Shown here: positions 8,267 through 16,359 of the stretch, piece by piece
Layout: every line of letters starts with the position of its first letter
How positions within the stretch are numbered: the stretch's first letter is position 1
Program-made: the position numbers and the translations under genes
NCBI GenBank assembly: GCA_013540605.1
Contig: JABVCK010000027.1
Coordinates: 62,001-126,000 of the forward strand
Direction: 5' to 3'
Length of the DNA: 64,000 bases
Source: Bacillota bacterium
GTDB lineage: Bacteria; Bacillota; Clostridia; Ch29
The notes under the pieces: model-generated
What the model saw: only the letters and a program-made list of their open reading frames with translations
Database searches by the model: none
What the model was told of the DNA's origin: nothing

Positions 8267-10096
8267 CTATTCAACCGTCACGCTTTTTGCCAGGTTCCTG
8301 GGCTTATCGACGTCGCATCCCCTTGCCACAGCTATGTGGTACGCGAACAACTGCAGGGGTATCACCGTCAGAACAGGGATAAACTCATCCAGGGTATCTG
8401 GTATATATATAACCCTGTCCGCGGTCTTCTCCGCTTCCCGGTTGCCCTCTTTGGCGAGGGCAACCACATAGGCGCCCCTTGCCTTAACTTCTTTCATGTT
8501 GCTGACGGCCTTGTCGAACAGCCTATCCTGCGTTGCCAGTGCGAATACCAGGGTGCCGTCCTCGATCAGGGCGATCGTACCGTGTTTTAGCTCCCCGGCA
8601 GCGTACGCTTCAGAGTGAATATACGAGATTTCTTTAAGCTTCAGCGACCCTTCCATAGCAACGGCGTAGTCAAGGGAACGCCCGATAAAGAATACATCCT
8701 CCGCATCCCTGTTTCTCTCAGCCATGTCCTTGAGTTCATCCGACAGTTCCAGGACCTTTTCGGCCTGTTCGGGAATCTTGCTTACTGCTTCCTTCATTTT
8801 AAGGTAAAGGTCAGCGTCAATTTCACCTTTTATCTTTGCCAGCTTCAACGCAATCAGGTACATTGCTATAAGCTGGGTGGTGTAGGCCTTGGTGGAAGCA
8901 ACGGCTATCTCAGGTCCCGCCCAGGTATACAGCAGATCGTCGGCTTCCCTTGATACCGTGCTGCCGACAACATTTGTTACGGCTATTATCCTTGCGCCCC
9001 TCTTCTTAGCTTCTCTCATGGCAGCAAGGGTATCGGCGGTTTCCCCCGACTGGCTGATGACTATTACTACACTGTTATCATCAAGTATCGGATTGCGGTA
9101 CCTGAATTCTGAAGCGATATCCGCCTCCACCGGAATCCTGGCAAGCTTTTCAATAAGGTATTTCCCGACAACGCCTGCGTGAAATGCTGTGCCGCAGGCA
9201 ACAATGTTTATTTTTGTGACCTTTTCGAGGTCTTCCCTGCTCAGCCTTATCTGGTCCAGCACAATATCTTCTTTACCTGACATCAGGCGTGATTTTAGGG
9301 TTTGCCTTATCGCATTGGGCTGCTCATATATTTCTTTAAGCATGAAGTGGGGATATCCTCCCTTTTCGGCGGAAGCCACATCCCAGGTTACCTCAAATAT
9401 TTCTTTGTTAACCGGCTTGCCCATGCGGTCCAGTACCTTCACGCTATCCTTGGTCAGCACGGCAATCTCCATCTCGTTAAGCAGATATACCTGCCGGGTG
9501 TGCTCGAGTATGGCGGGTATATCCGATGCGATGAAATTTTCGCCCTTTCCAAGCCCGACAATCAATGGGCTGTCTTTTCTTACCGCTACCATCTTGTCGG
9601 GTTCCGCACAGCTTATTATTCCCAGCGCAAAGGACCCTTCCAGCCTTTCAACGGTCTTTATTACAGCCTCTTCCAAGCTTCCGTCGTAATAATAGTCAAT
9701 AAGATGCGCTACAACCTCCGTATCGGTATCCGACTGGAAGCTGTATCCTTCACCAATCAACCATTCTTTTAGAGGTTGGAAGTTTTCGATAATGCCATTG
9801 TGGACAATGGCTATATTGCCCTTCATGCTCGTTTGAGGATGTGAATTGACATCCGAGGGTTCCCCATGGGTCGCCCATCTCGTATGGCCGATACCCAGGC
9901 TGCCCAGCACGGGGTGTTCCCTCAACCTTTCCTCCAGTATAGAGAGCCGGCCTTTGTATTTTTTAACCTCTACTTCTCCTCCGTTGTATACCGCTATTCC
10001 TGCAGAATCATACCCTCTATATTCAAGCCTTCTCAGGCCATCGATCAAAATAGGTGTCGCATTTTTGTCACCTATATATCCGACTATGCCGCACAT
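8267..10096 (-). CDS. glmS: Glutamine--fructose-6-phosphate aminotransferase
   Basis: A 609-residue enzyme making glucosamine-6-phosphate from fructose-6-phosphate and glutamine, the first step to UDP-GlcNAc for peptidoglycan. The start is placed so that the mature N-terminus is MCGIVGYIG; its Cys is the glutaminase nucleophile. An upstream extension would bury that Cys. A GGAG lies upstream of the ATG. The N-terminal Ntn glutaminase half is followed by two SIS sugar-isomerase domains (VVISQSGETADT near residue 350) and the conserved C-terminus LAKSVTVE. The leader holds a glmS ribozyme, so expression should fall when glucosamine-6-phosphate accumulates. glmM lies about 490 bp upstream. The 3' end is the Tn7 target next to the mini-element. 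Confidence 0.97.
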   Translation of the reverse strand: MCGIVGYIGDKNATPILIDGLRRLEYRGYDSAGIAVYNGGEVEVKKYKGRLSILEERLREHPVLGSLGIGHTRWATHGEPSDVNSHPQTSMKGNIAIVHNGIIENFQPLKEWLIGEGYSFQSDTDTEVVAHLIDYYYDGSLEEAVIKTVERLEGSFALGIISCAEPDKMVAVRKDSPLIVGLGKGENFIASDIPAILEHTRQVYLLNEMEIAVLTKDSVKVLDRMGKPVNKEIFEVTWDVASAEKGGYPHFMLKEIYEQPNAIRQTLKSRLMSGKEDIVLDQIRLSREDLEKVTKINIVACGTAFHAGVVGKYLIEKLARIPVEADIASEFRYRNPILDDNSVVIVISQSGETADTLAAMREAKKRGARIIAVTNVVGSTVSREADDLLYTWAGPEIAVASTKAYTTQLIAMYLIALKLAKIKGEIDADLYLKMKEAVSKIPEQAEKVLELSDELKDMAERNRDAEDVFFIGRSLDYAVAMEGSLKLKEISYIHSEAYAAGELKHGTIALIEDGTLVFALATQDRLFDKAVSNMKEVKARGAYVVALAKEGNREAEKTADRVIYIPDTLDEFIPVLTVIPLQLFAYHIAVARGCDVDKPRNLAKSVTVE

Positions 10097-10159
10097 ATTA
10101 CATGCCTCTCCTTTTGTCGTATTTTTTTGCTGCCCGGTCCCTTTTGTCCCTCCAATCAC

Positions 10160-10272
10160 TCAGAGGATTTGTTAGACCTCTTTCGGTAGCAGCTTACCGC
10201 AGGACTATCCGCCGAATTTTCGATAAGTCCCGGTCCTCGTCTACTCCTTTTCAAGGAGTACTGGCGCTTTAA
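10160..10272 (-). ncRNA. glmS ribozyme/riboswitch
   Basis: On the minus strand the leader contains AGCGCCAG just after the expected cleavage point, then GACGAGGACCGGG, TTATCGA and TTCGGCGGAT, the conserved core of the glmS self-cleaving ribozyme. P3- and P4-like hairpins follow (CGGTA..TACCG and AGAGG..CCTCT). Cleavage uses glucosamine-6-phosphate as cofactor and leads to mRNA decay. It ends about 60 nt before the glmS start. Confidence 0.93.
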
Positions 10273-10350
10273 CGTTTCTAAATTTATATTCTTTACACCA
10301 CCTCCCTACGCGGTTTTACACGGTTTTCCGGTTTATCACCCCCTTCCATC

Positions 10351-10575
10351 AGTTCGTAGTTGGTAGTTCGTAGTTCGTAGATTACAGACAATAGATTACA
10401 GAACATAGATCATAGGAACTAAGTCTTAGGTGCTAGCCACTGATCACTGGCCACTGGTCACTAACAACTGGTATCTACAAGTGATAACTGGTACTATATT
10501 CTGCCGACTTTCCAACTTACCAACTATCCAACTCTTGAGCTTACTGACAACTGACAGCCGCCAACTATATGCAAG
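10351..10575. repeat. Degenerate 7-bp-period array
   Basis: This gap of about 310 bp between the glmS ribozyme and glmM is filled by degenerate heptamers. It begins AGTTCGT AGTTGGT and stays in phase for at least 18 units, passing through forms such as AGATTAC, GATCACT and GGCCACT. Later units are more diverged. No open reading frame of note is inside. Related arrays lie at 33721, 36522 and 52401. Confidence 0.75.
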
Positions 10576-10584
10576 GCGGCAGGT

Positions 10585-11940
10585 TTAGACCCCTGCCTCT
10601 CCCAGCCTGCTTTCCATAAGCTTCGCAAGATTATCCGCCAAGAACTGGAGCTGGTTTTTATTCTTTCCCTCCAGCATGATTCTAACCAGGGGTTCGGTTC
10701 CCGAAGGGCGTATCAATATCCTGCCGCATCCTTTAAGCTCACTCTCTATCCGCTCTATCTCACTGCAAATTATCGCATCGCGCTTATAAGCGTCTTTATC
10801 GGTACCGCTGACTTTCGCATTAACAAGAACCTGTGGAAATTTTTCCATGATGCCTCTCATCTCTGCAAGGGATTTGTCAAAGTATTTTAAACTTTCCAGC
10901 AGTTGAAGCGCTGATAGTATTCCATCGCCGGTCGTATTATAGTCCAGGAATATTATGTGGCCCGACTGCTCTCCGCCCAGGCTGTAGCCTTTTTCTCTCA
11001 TCCTCTGAAGGACGTACCTGTCGCCTACAGCGGTTTGCTCTACCTGGCAGTTGATTTTTTCCATAGCTTTGTGAAAGCCCAGGTTGCTCATAACGGTCGC
11101 AACCACCGTATCGTTTGCCAGCTTGCCCTCCTCTTTCATCCTTTTTGCACATATCGCCATAATATAGTCCCCGTCCAACACCCTGCCCTTATTGTCCACA
11201 GCAATCAACCTATCTGCATCCCCATCAAAGGCCAGGCCAATGTCTGCCCCGATCTCCCTCACATAATCGGCAAGCTCCTCGGGGTGGGTCGATCCGCAGT
11301 TCACATTAATATTCATTCCATCCGGCTTATTGTTTATGACCCTCACATCTGCTCCCAGTTCCTTAAGAATGGCCGGTGCAGCCATATATGAAGCACCATT
11401 GGCGCAGTCAACGGCAACTCTGATCCCTTCAAAGCTCCTGCTAACCGTACCCTTAAGATAGTCTATGTAATACCGTGTTCCCTTGACCTCATTTATCCTG
11501 CGTCCAAGTTCTTCCACCCCTGAGCATTCGATGTCGCATTTCTGAAGAACGAGTTTTTCTATCTCCTCCTCCATCTCATCCTCAAGCTTGTATCCTTCCC
11601 TGTTGAAAAACTTTATTCCATTGTATTCAACCGGATTATGGGAAGCAGAAATCACAATACCTCCATCCGCTCCCAGCCGCCTTGTGAGATACGCAACCGC
11701 CGGTGTTGGCACCACACCAACCCATACCGCATTGCATCCAACAGAACACAAACCTGCTACCATGGCGCTCTCAAGCATATCGGCGGATATACGCGTATCT
11801 GCTCCTATAACAAGCCTTGGCCTATCTATACCATCCCCCAATACCATAGCCCCCGCTTGCGCCAGTCTGAAAGCTAATTGGGCAGTAAGGTCCTTATTGG
11901 CTATACCTCTAACTCCATCTGTACCGAAAAGTCTCCCCAA
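10585..11940 (-). CDS. glmM: Phosphoglucosamine mutase
   Basis: A 451-residue mutase converting glucosamine-6-phosphate to glucosamine-1-phosphate, the step after GlmS. Motifs: N-terminal LFGTDGVRG, the phosphoserine loop ISASHNPVEYNG near residue 100, the metal loop DGDADR near residue 240, and the phosphate-binding loop RPSGTEPLVR near residue 410. The start is a TTG, with GAGGGGG 7 nt upstream; the protein begins at the conserved MGRLFGTDG, so no other start is needed. A good promoter lies about 50 bp upstream. In many Firmicutes glmM follows cdaA-cdaR; here it is next to glmS and the cda genes are 20 kb away. Confidence 0.96.
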   Translation of the reverse strand: MGRLFGTDGVRGIANKDLTAQLAFRLAQAGAMVLGDGIDRPRLVIGADTRISADMLESAMVAGLCSVGCNAVWVGVVPTPAVAYLTRRLGADGGIVISASHNPVEYNGIKFFNREGYKLEDEMEEEIEKLVLQKCDIECSGVEELGRRINEVKGTRYYIDYLKGTVSRSFEGIRVAVDCANGASYMAAPAILKELGADVRVINNKPDGMNINVNCGSTHPEELADYVREIGADIGLAFDGDADRLIAVDNKGRVLDGDYIMAICAKRMKEEGKLANDTVVATVMSNLGFHKAMEKINCQVEQTAVGDRYVLQRMREKGYSLGGEQSGHIIFLDYNTTGDGILSALQLLESLKYFDKSLAEMRGIMEKFPQVLVNAKVSGTDKDAYKRDAIICSEIERIESELKGCGRILIRPSGTEPLVRIMLEGKNKNQLQFLADNLAKLMESRLGEAGV

Positions 11941-11983
11941 TCTTAGTCCCCCTCTTTTTTACATAAAAGACGAATCCTATTAG

Positions 11984-12012
11984 ATATTATCATACCAACC
12001 ATTGGTTTTCAA
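11984..12012 (-). promoter_or_regulatory. Promoter of glmM
   Basis: Minus-strand TTGAAA (12012-12007), 17-bp spacer, TAATAT (11989-11984), about 45 bp before the TTG start of glmM. Confidence 0.6.
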
Positions 12013-12154
12013 TTGGTTGCATTTGCCTAAAACTGTCATGCAATAAACTCGCCTCACTTAATTATATTATGTATCGGAGCACAGATTTGTAACCCCTTTT
12101 GCTCAAACCTCCGGCCTGGCCGTTAAATACAGCTGCAAATAATCAATATTTTTC

Positions 12155-12183
12155 TTGACAATTTTTGATGCAGGTACTAGAAT
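12155..12183 (+). promoter_or_regulatory. Promoter of the homocysteine operon
   Basis: TTGACA (12155-12160), 17-bp spacer, TAGAAT (12178-12183). It ends 24 bp before the SAM riboswitch, so the transcript would begin just before the aptamer. Confidence 0.75.
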
Positions 12184-12207
12184 TAGATTTAAATTAATAG
12201 CATTTTC

Positions 12208-12318
12208 TCATCTAGAGAGGTGGAGGGACTGGCCCTGTGAAACCTCGGCAACCTTCAGATTTTCCTGAAAAGGTGCCAATTCCAGCAGCGGGAATGGATA
12301 CGCCCGCTGAAAGATGAG
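12208..12318 (+). ncRNA. SAM-I riboswitch (S-box)
   Basis: P1 is formed by CTCATCT (12208) and AGATGAG (12312). Between them is the canonical S-box core: AGAGGTGGAGGGACTGGCC, ATGAAACC-like TGTGAAACCTCGGCAACC, and GGTGCCAATTCCAGCAG. A terminator follows at 12353. High SAM should stop transcription before the homocysteine genes. The aptamer is nearly identical to the one at 18823-18928 on the other strand. Confidence 0.97.
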
Positions 12319-12352
12319 GGGGGTAAAGGTTAATCCAGTGAATATTTTGGAG

Positions 12353-12380
12353 ACCTCTTTCATCTGAAAGAGGTTTTTTT
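12353..12380 (+). terminator. SAM-riboswitch expression-platform terminator
   Basis: ACCTCTTTC / GAAAGAGGT stem (12353-12361 with 12366-12374) with a 4-nt loop and a run of T, 27 bp before the coding start. Confidence 0.9.
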
Positions 12381-12406
12381 ATTTTCCAGTCAAGGGGGTA
12401 ATCAAA

Positions 12407-13582
12407 TTGTCCAGAGTATTTAGAACCTATGATGAAATCAATGAAAGAATAAGAAATGGTGATGCCGTAGTATTTACCGCAGAGGAATTCAAGCAGCTTG
12501 CGGATGAGCAGGGCATCAGAGAGGCGTCAAGACGGGTTGATGTGGTCACTACCGGAACTTTCAGCCCAATGTGCTCTTCCGGTGTTTTCCTCAACTTCGG
12601 CCACAGTGATCCTCCGATAAAGATGTCCAGGGTATGGCTCAACGATGTCCCGGCTTATACCGGCCTTGCCGCTGTTGACGCTTACCTGGGGGCCACGGAG
12701 CTTTGCGAAGGAAGCCAAAGCGAATACGGCGGAGCCCATGTAATAGAAGACCTTGTTTCAGGTAAGCAAATCCGGTTGAAAGCGTTAGGATGCCGGACAG
12801 ACTGTTATCCCGCAGAAAGGGTTGAAACCTATGTGGATAAGAGCAGTTTAAACGAATGCATTCTTTTCAACCCGCGGAACGCGTATCAGAACTATTCGGC
12901 AGCAACCAATTCCACCGGTGAAACCCTGTACACATATATGGGAACTTTGCTTCCCCGCTTTGGGAATATAACCTATTCAACCTCGGGTGAACTAAGCCCG
13001 TTATTGAACGACCCACAATTGAGAACCATCGGGGTTGGTACGAGGGTATTTCTGGGAGGAGCCCAGGGTTTCGTCGCCTGGAACGGTACCCAGCACAACC
13101 CCGAAAAACCCCGGTCGGAAAACGGTACTCCGATAGGCCCCGGGTGTACCTTGAGCCTAATAGGCGATTTAAAGGACATGAGCAGCTCCTTCATCAAAGC
13201 TGCGGTCTTTCACAACTATGGGGTAAGCCTCTTCGTCGGTGTGGGTATACCGATCCCTGTCCTCGACGATGAGATGGCCCGCTTCCTTGCAGTAAGGGAC
13301 AGGGATATTAAAACCCACCTTGTTGACTATGGCGTCCCAAGGCGAAGCCGGCCGTCCTTAAAAATCGTGGACTATGAACAATTAAAATCCGGCACTCTGC
13401 TGCTGGACGACAAGAGGGTTCCTACGGCCCCGTTGTCCAGTATGTATAAGGCCAGAGAGATTGCGCATATCCTGAAAATGTCTATAATACGGGGAGAGTT
13501 CTTCATACAGGAGCCTGTTTCCCCGCTGCCGGGCTTGGGCTCGGTAAAGCCGCTAAACGTAAAGGAGTGTGAGCTATGTTAA
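12407..13582 (+). CDS. Homocysteine biosynthesis protein (COG1900, HcyBio; L-aspartate semialdehyde sulfurtransferase)
   Basis: A 391-residue protein of the HcyBio/DUF39 family, which in methanogens works with a NIL-ferredoxin to insert sulfide into aspartate semialdehyde and form homocysteine. Conserved cysteines are visible at residues 56 (SPMCSSG) and 129/133 (GCRTDC), candidates for persulfide chemistry. The start is a TTG, 8 nt after GGGGG; no better start lies nearby. It is the first gene behind the SAM-I riboswitch, overlaps the next gene by 7 nt, and the next two genes are its usual partners. Family assignment is firm. The exact sulfur donor and activity in this organism are inferred. 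Confidence 0.9.
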   Translation: MSRVFRTYDEINERIRNGDAVVFTAEEFKQLADEQGIREASRRVDVVTTGTFSPMCSSGVFLNFGHSDPPIKMSRVWLNDVPAYTGLAAVDAYLGATELCEGSQSEYGGAHVIEDLVSGKQIRLKALGCRTDCYPAERVETYVDKSSLNECILFNPRNAYQNYSAATNSTGETLYTYMGTLLPRFGNITYSTSGELSPLLNDPQLRTIGVGTRVFLGGAQGFVAWNGTQHNPEKPRSENGTPIGPGCTLSLIGDLKDMSSSFIKAAVFHNYGVSLFVGVGIPIPVLDDEMARFLAVRDRDIKTHLVDYGVPRRSRPSLKIVDYEQLKSGTLLLDDKRVPTAPLSSMYKAREIAHILKMSIIRGEFFIQEPVSPLPGLGSVKPLNVKECELC

Positions 13583-14004
13583 AGGAAAGATATACGCTGG
13601 TATTCCCTCCCGAGAGTTCCACAAAACCCATTACGTACCTGTTGATAAAACAGTACGATATAGAAGTCAATATTTTGAAAGCGGAAATTACCGCAGGAAA
13701 GGAAGGGCACCTGCTCATAGAGGTAAGGGGAGAAGAAGGCAATCTCAGGGATGGCCTTGAGTTTCTAAAAAGCGAAAGGATCAATGTCCTGCCGCTGGTC
13801 GATCAGATAAGCTTAAGGGAAGAGGAATGCGTGCACTGCGGTTCCTGCACGTCAGTATGTTTTTCGGGTGCTCTCACAATGGATAGGGATACCTGGATGG
13901 TAAATTTTGACCCCGGTGAATGCGTTGCCTGTGGACTTTGTGTGCACTCATGTCCTCTCAAGATCATAAATATCAACTTTGGGCAGGATGATGTATATGA
14001 ATAA
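13576..14004 (+). CDS. NIL-domain ferredoxin (homocysteine biosynthesis partner)
   Basis: A 142-residue protein: an N-terminal NIL domain (about residues 1-75, also found in methionine-uptake ATPases, thought to bind amino acids) and two 4Fe-4S motifs, CVHCGSCTSVC near residue 89 and CVACGLCVHSC near 119. This fusion is the partner of COG1900 in the methanogen homocysteine pathway, where it is proposed to supply reducing power. AAGGAG lies 9 nt before the ATG, and the gene overlaps the upstream stop, so the two are translationally coupled. Cytosolic. Confidence 0.9.
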   Translation: MLKERYTLVFPPESSTKPITYLLIKQYDIEVNILKAEITAGKEGHLLIEVRGEEGNLRDGLEFLKSERINVLPLVDQISLREEECVHCGSCTSVCFSGALTMDRDTWMVNFDPGECVACGLCVHSCPLKIININFGQDDVYE

Positions 14005-14767
14005 AGCTTACCAGCCAAGGTTCTACAGAAACGCTTTGAAAAACGGGAGATTTTCTTCCTTCACGGTGATGTACAGGGAAACGGACCTGTGGGTATCCGT
14101 GCCGGAACAGGATGCGGGTGAGCGGCTCAGGAAGCATATCTATAATAGGGTTGTTGAACTTAGAAAACATATGGACGAGTACATAAGCAGAGACCCCGGG
14201 TTTTTGACTGCCCTTGAACCCTATCCTGTCCCGGACGATGCCCCTGGAATCGTGAAGGCCTGCAGCCTGGCTGGAGAGCTGGCAGGGGTGGGCCCCATGG
14301 CTGCAGTTGCCGGTGCCTTTTCCCAGGCTGTAGGAGAGGATGCCGTAAGCGAATTTGGCATAGATGGAATAATAGTGGAAAATGGCGGTGATATATACGC
14401 ATCCTTTAAGCAGCCGCTGTCACTATCGATATACGCAGGCGGTTCTCCACTATCCGGCAGAATAGGCTTTGAAATCGATCCTTCCCTCTCCCCCCTTGGA
14501 ATATGTACATCGTCCGGCACCGTAGGCCATTCTCTGAGCTTTGGCAAGGCGGATGCGGTTACGGTAATGTCGGCAAACGCAGCGGTCGCCGACGCCTTTG
14601 CCACTATGCTATGCAACCGCGTTAAGTCAGCAGCGGATATTGCTCCTACCCTTGAGCTGTCCGCCGCTTATGAAGTCCTTTCGGGTACAATTATTGTGCT
14701 GGGAGACAAAGTAGGCGCCAGAGGCAACATCAAACTCATACCCTTAAATCACATCAGTGGCTACTGA
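13997..14767 (+). CDS. UPF0280 family protein (COG2122, ApbE-like)
   Basis: A 256-residue protein of COG2122, distantly related to the flavin transferase ApbE. In methanogens a COG2122 gene has been linked genetically to sulfide use for homocysteine. Visible features include a conserved VENGGDIYA and a late AVADAFATML. The start at 13997 is chosen because AGGA lies 8 nt before it; in-frame ATGs at 13988 and 13991 have no such site. It overlaps the NIL-ferredoxin stop by 8 nt, so all three genes form one operon under the SAM riboswitch. The reaction is unknown. Confidence 0.85.
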   Translation: MNKAYQPRFYRNALKNGRFSSFTVMYRETDLWVSVPEQDAGERLRKHIYNRVVELRKHMDEYISRDPGFLTALEPYPVPDDAPGIVKACSLAGELAGVGPMAAVAGAFSQAVGEDAVSEFGIDGIIVENGGDIYASFKQPLSLSIYAGGSPLSGRIGFEIDPSLSPLGICTSSGTVGHSLSFGKADAVTVMSANAAVADAFATMLCNRVKSAADIAPTLELSAAYEVLSGTIIVLGDKVGARGNIKLIPLNHISGY

Positions 14768-14783
14768 TGTGAAAAGCTAAATA

Positions 14784-14816
14784 CGCCGGGGAAGATGTCC
14801 CCGGCGGTTATTTTTT
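14784..14816. terminator. Terminator between the two convergent methionine operons
   Basis: A 9-bp GC stem CGCCGGGGA / TCCCCGGCG (14784-14792 with 14798-14806) with a 5-nt loop and a T-run on the plus side. On the minus strand it lies just past the stop at 14808, so it may serve both operons. Confidence 0.85.
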
Positions 14817-15491
14817 GCATGCCCATGTGATACAGCTGCTGCAGGTGTGTTCCCCGCTGCACAGCCCTTTAGACCTGTTCCCTTCAGGATAACTCTGTTT
14901 AACCGGTTTGCCGGACCATCCGACCAGCGCAGTTACCGATTTTACCGGTTCCAGGATATAGTTCCCATTGATCCTTATATCCGGTTCTGTGTTAAGCAAA
15001 TCGATAATCCTTTTCTGGTCCTTCAGGTCCCAATCTCCATAACCGGGACTGTATCTAAGGGTAGGGTACAGCCCTTTAGCAGAGTATTCCCTCTCCAGGA
15101 ACCGGAAGAAATCATCTGTTACAATTTCCACAGCGCTTGACCCCAGAAGGTCCGCCACCGTTCCTTCCCAGTGCCTTCCGGCTCCCATGCAGGCGGAAGA
15201 GTATTGGGGAAGCCTGCCCCCTATGGTGGCGGCCATAATTGTGACCCTTCGCGCCCCTTCGATGCCTTGGGCAAGATAGATGCTTTCAAACTCCATCCTA
15301 TCGTCGCCCGGCAGCACCAGCCGGTCTCCTGCTAACTCCACCGGCATATCCGCCCAATATATAACGGGTTTAATCAATTTGCCGAGTTCTTCTATCCTTT
15401 CCTCGGCTCCCTTAAGCTCCGGACACCTTGCAACTATGCGGCAGGTTTTTATATCCATGCTTGAGCCTGTCAGCCTACGAACATTTTGCAT
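14808..15491 (-). CDS. Stand-alone MetH activation-domain protein
   Basis: A protein of about 227 residues resembling the C-terminal B12-dependent methionine synthase activation domain, with the SAM-site-like signature YSPGYGDWDLKDQ near residue 150. In E. coli this domain is part of MetH and uses SAM to re-methylate oxidised cobalamin. The MetH encoded in the same operon stops after its B12 domain, so this gene plausibly supplies the function in trans. The C-terminus ends in a Cys-rich CSGEHTCSSCITWACKK, which could hold a metal. The start is uncertain: ATG 15491 (GAAGG upstream) is preferred over GTG 15503. It overlaps the end of metF. Confidence 0.82.
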   Translation of the reverse strand: MQNVRRLTGSSMDIKTCRIVARCPELKGAEERIEELGKLIKPVIYWADMPVELAGDRLVLPGDDRMEFESIYLAQGIEGARRVTIMAATIGGRLPQYSSACMGAGRHWEGTVADLLGSSAVEIVTDDFFRFLEREYSAKGLYPTLRYSPGYGDWDLKDQKRIIDLLNTEPDIRINGNYILEPVKSVTALVGWSGKPVKQSYPEGNRSKGLCSGEHTCSSCITWACKK

Positions 15492-16359
15492 ACTCGCCTT
15501 CACCCTTTAGAATGGTCTCGACCATAGAAATATCGCCCATAGGGAATATATGTATCCCCGGTACGGTTTTTTTCATCTCGGTGTACAGTTCCCTTGCTAT
15601 CTCAATGCCCGCATTCCTCCCCTTGGCCTGCAGCATGTCTACAAACCTATCCGGAACATGGACGCCCGGCACGTTATTGTTCAGGTAGTGGGCGAGCTTA
15701 GCGCTTTTCAAAGGCAGCAGCCCGTAAATCATAGGCACGGGTATTGATGAAGATATATCCAGGAATCTTTCCAGCCGGGACAGGTCAAAAACCGGCTGGG
15801 TCTGGAAGAACATGACCCCTGCATCCACCTTGGCCTTAATCCTTTCCATCTCTTTATCCAGGTCTTCTGCGCCGGGATTCGCCACAGCGCCGATAAAGAA
15901 GTCCGTCCTGCAGTCCAGCTCATTATCCATCATATCATAACCCTTGTTCAGCTTGCCAGCCATGCGGATAAGGCCTGTTGAATCGACGTCAAACACGCCC
16001 TTTGCCCGGGGGTGGTCTCCCACTTTAGGGTCATCCCCGGTTAATGAAAGTATATTGTTGACTCCAAGGGCATAGGCGCCGAGGAGTTCGGACTGCAGCC
16101 CTATAATGTTTCTGTCCCTGCATGTGAGGTGAAATACAGCTTCCAGTTTCAGCTCTTCCTGTACCAGATGCGCCAGTGCTATAGGACTCATGCGCATTCT
16201 GGCCATAGGGCTGTCGGCTATGTTTACGGCATCCACCATATTTGCCAGCGGCCGCATCCTATCGTAAACCCCCCAGGGACTCGCCCCCTTCGGCGGGTCT
16301 ATCTCGACTGTAATCACAAACTCATTTCTACTCAGTTTTTCCCTCAAAACATCAGCCAT
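15475..16359 (-). CDS. metF: Methylenetetrahydrofolate reductase
   Basis: A 294-residue TIM-barrel flavoprotein reducing methylene-THF to methyl-THF, the methyl donor for MetH. Recognisable signatures are VITVEIDPPKG at the start, HLTCRDRN near residue 78, ILSLTGDDP near 105 and FFQTQPVFD near 185. The ATG has GGGGGAAG upstream and lies inside the last codons of metH (8-nt overlap), and the next gene overlaps its end, so the three are one translationally coupled operon under the minus-strand SAM riboswitch. In anaerobic Clostridia the enzyme may also serve one-carbon energy metabolism; here the context is methionine. Confidence 0.95.
   Translation of the reverse strand: MADVLREKLSRNEFVITVEIDPPKGASPWGVYDRMRPLANMVDAVNIADSPMARMRMSPIALAHLVQEELKLEAVFHLTCRDRNIIGLQSELLGAYALGVNNILSLTGDDPKVGDHPRAKGVFDVDSTGLIRMAGKLNKGYDMMDNELDCRTDFFIGAVANPGAEDLDKEMERIKAKVDAGVMFFQTQPVFDLSRLERFLDISSSIPVPMIYGLLPLKSAKLAHYLNNNVPGVHVPDRFVDMLQAKGRNAGIEIARELYTEMKKTVPGIHIFPMGDISMVETILKGEGEYAKCS

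Noticed and set aside
8267-10159. Longer glmS start at 10159
   Set aside because: GlmS needs Cys directly after the initiator Met as N-terminal nucleophile; the extra 21 codons would block this and overlap the ribozyme region.
10351-10575. CRISPR array
   Set aside because: The repeat unit is 7 bp and degenerate, with no constant direct repeat or unique spacers and no cas genes nearby.
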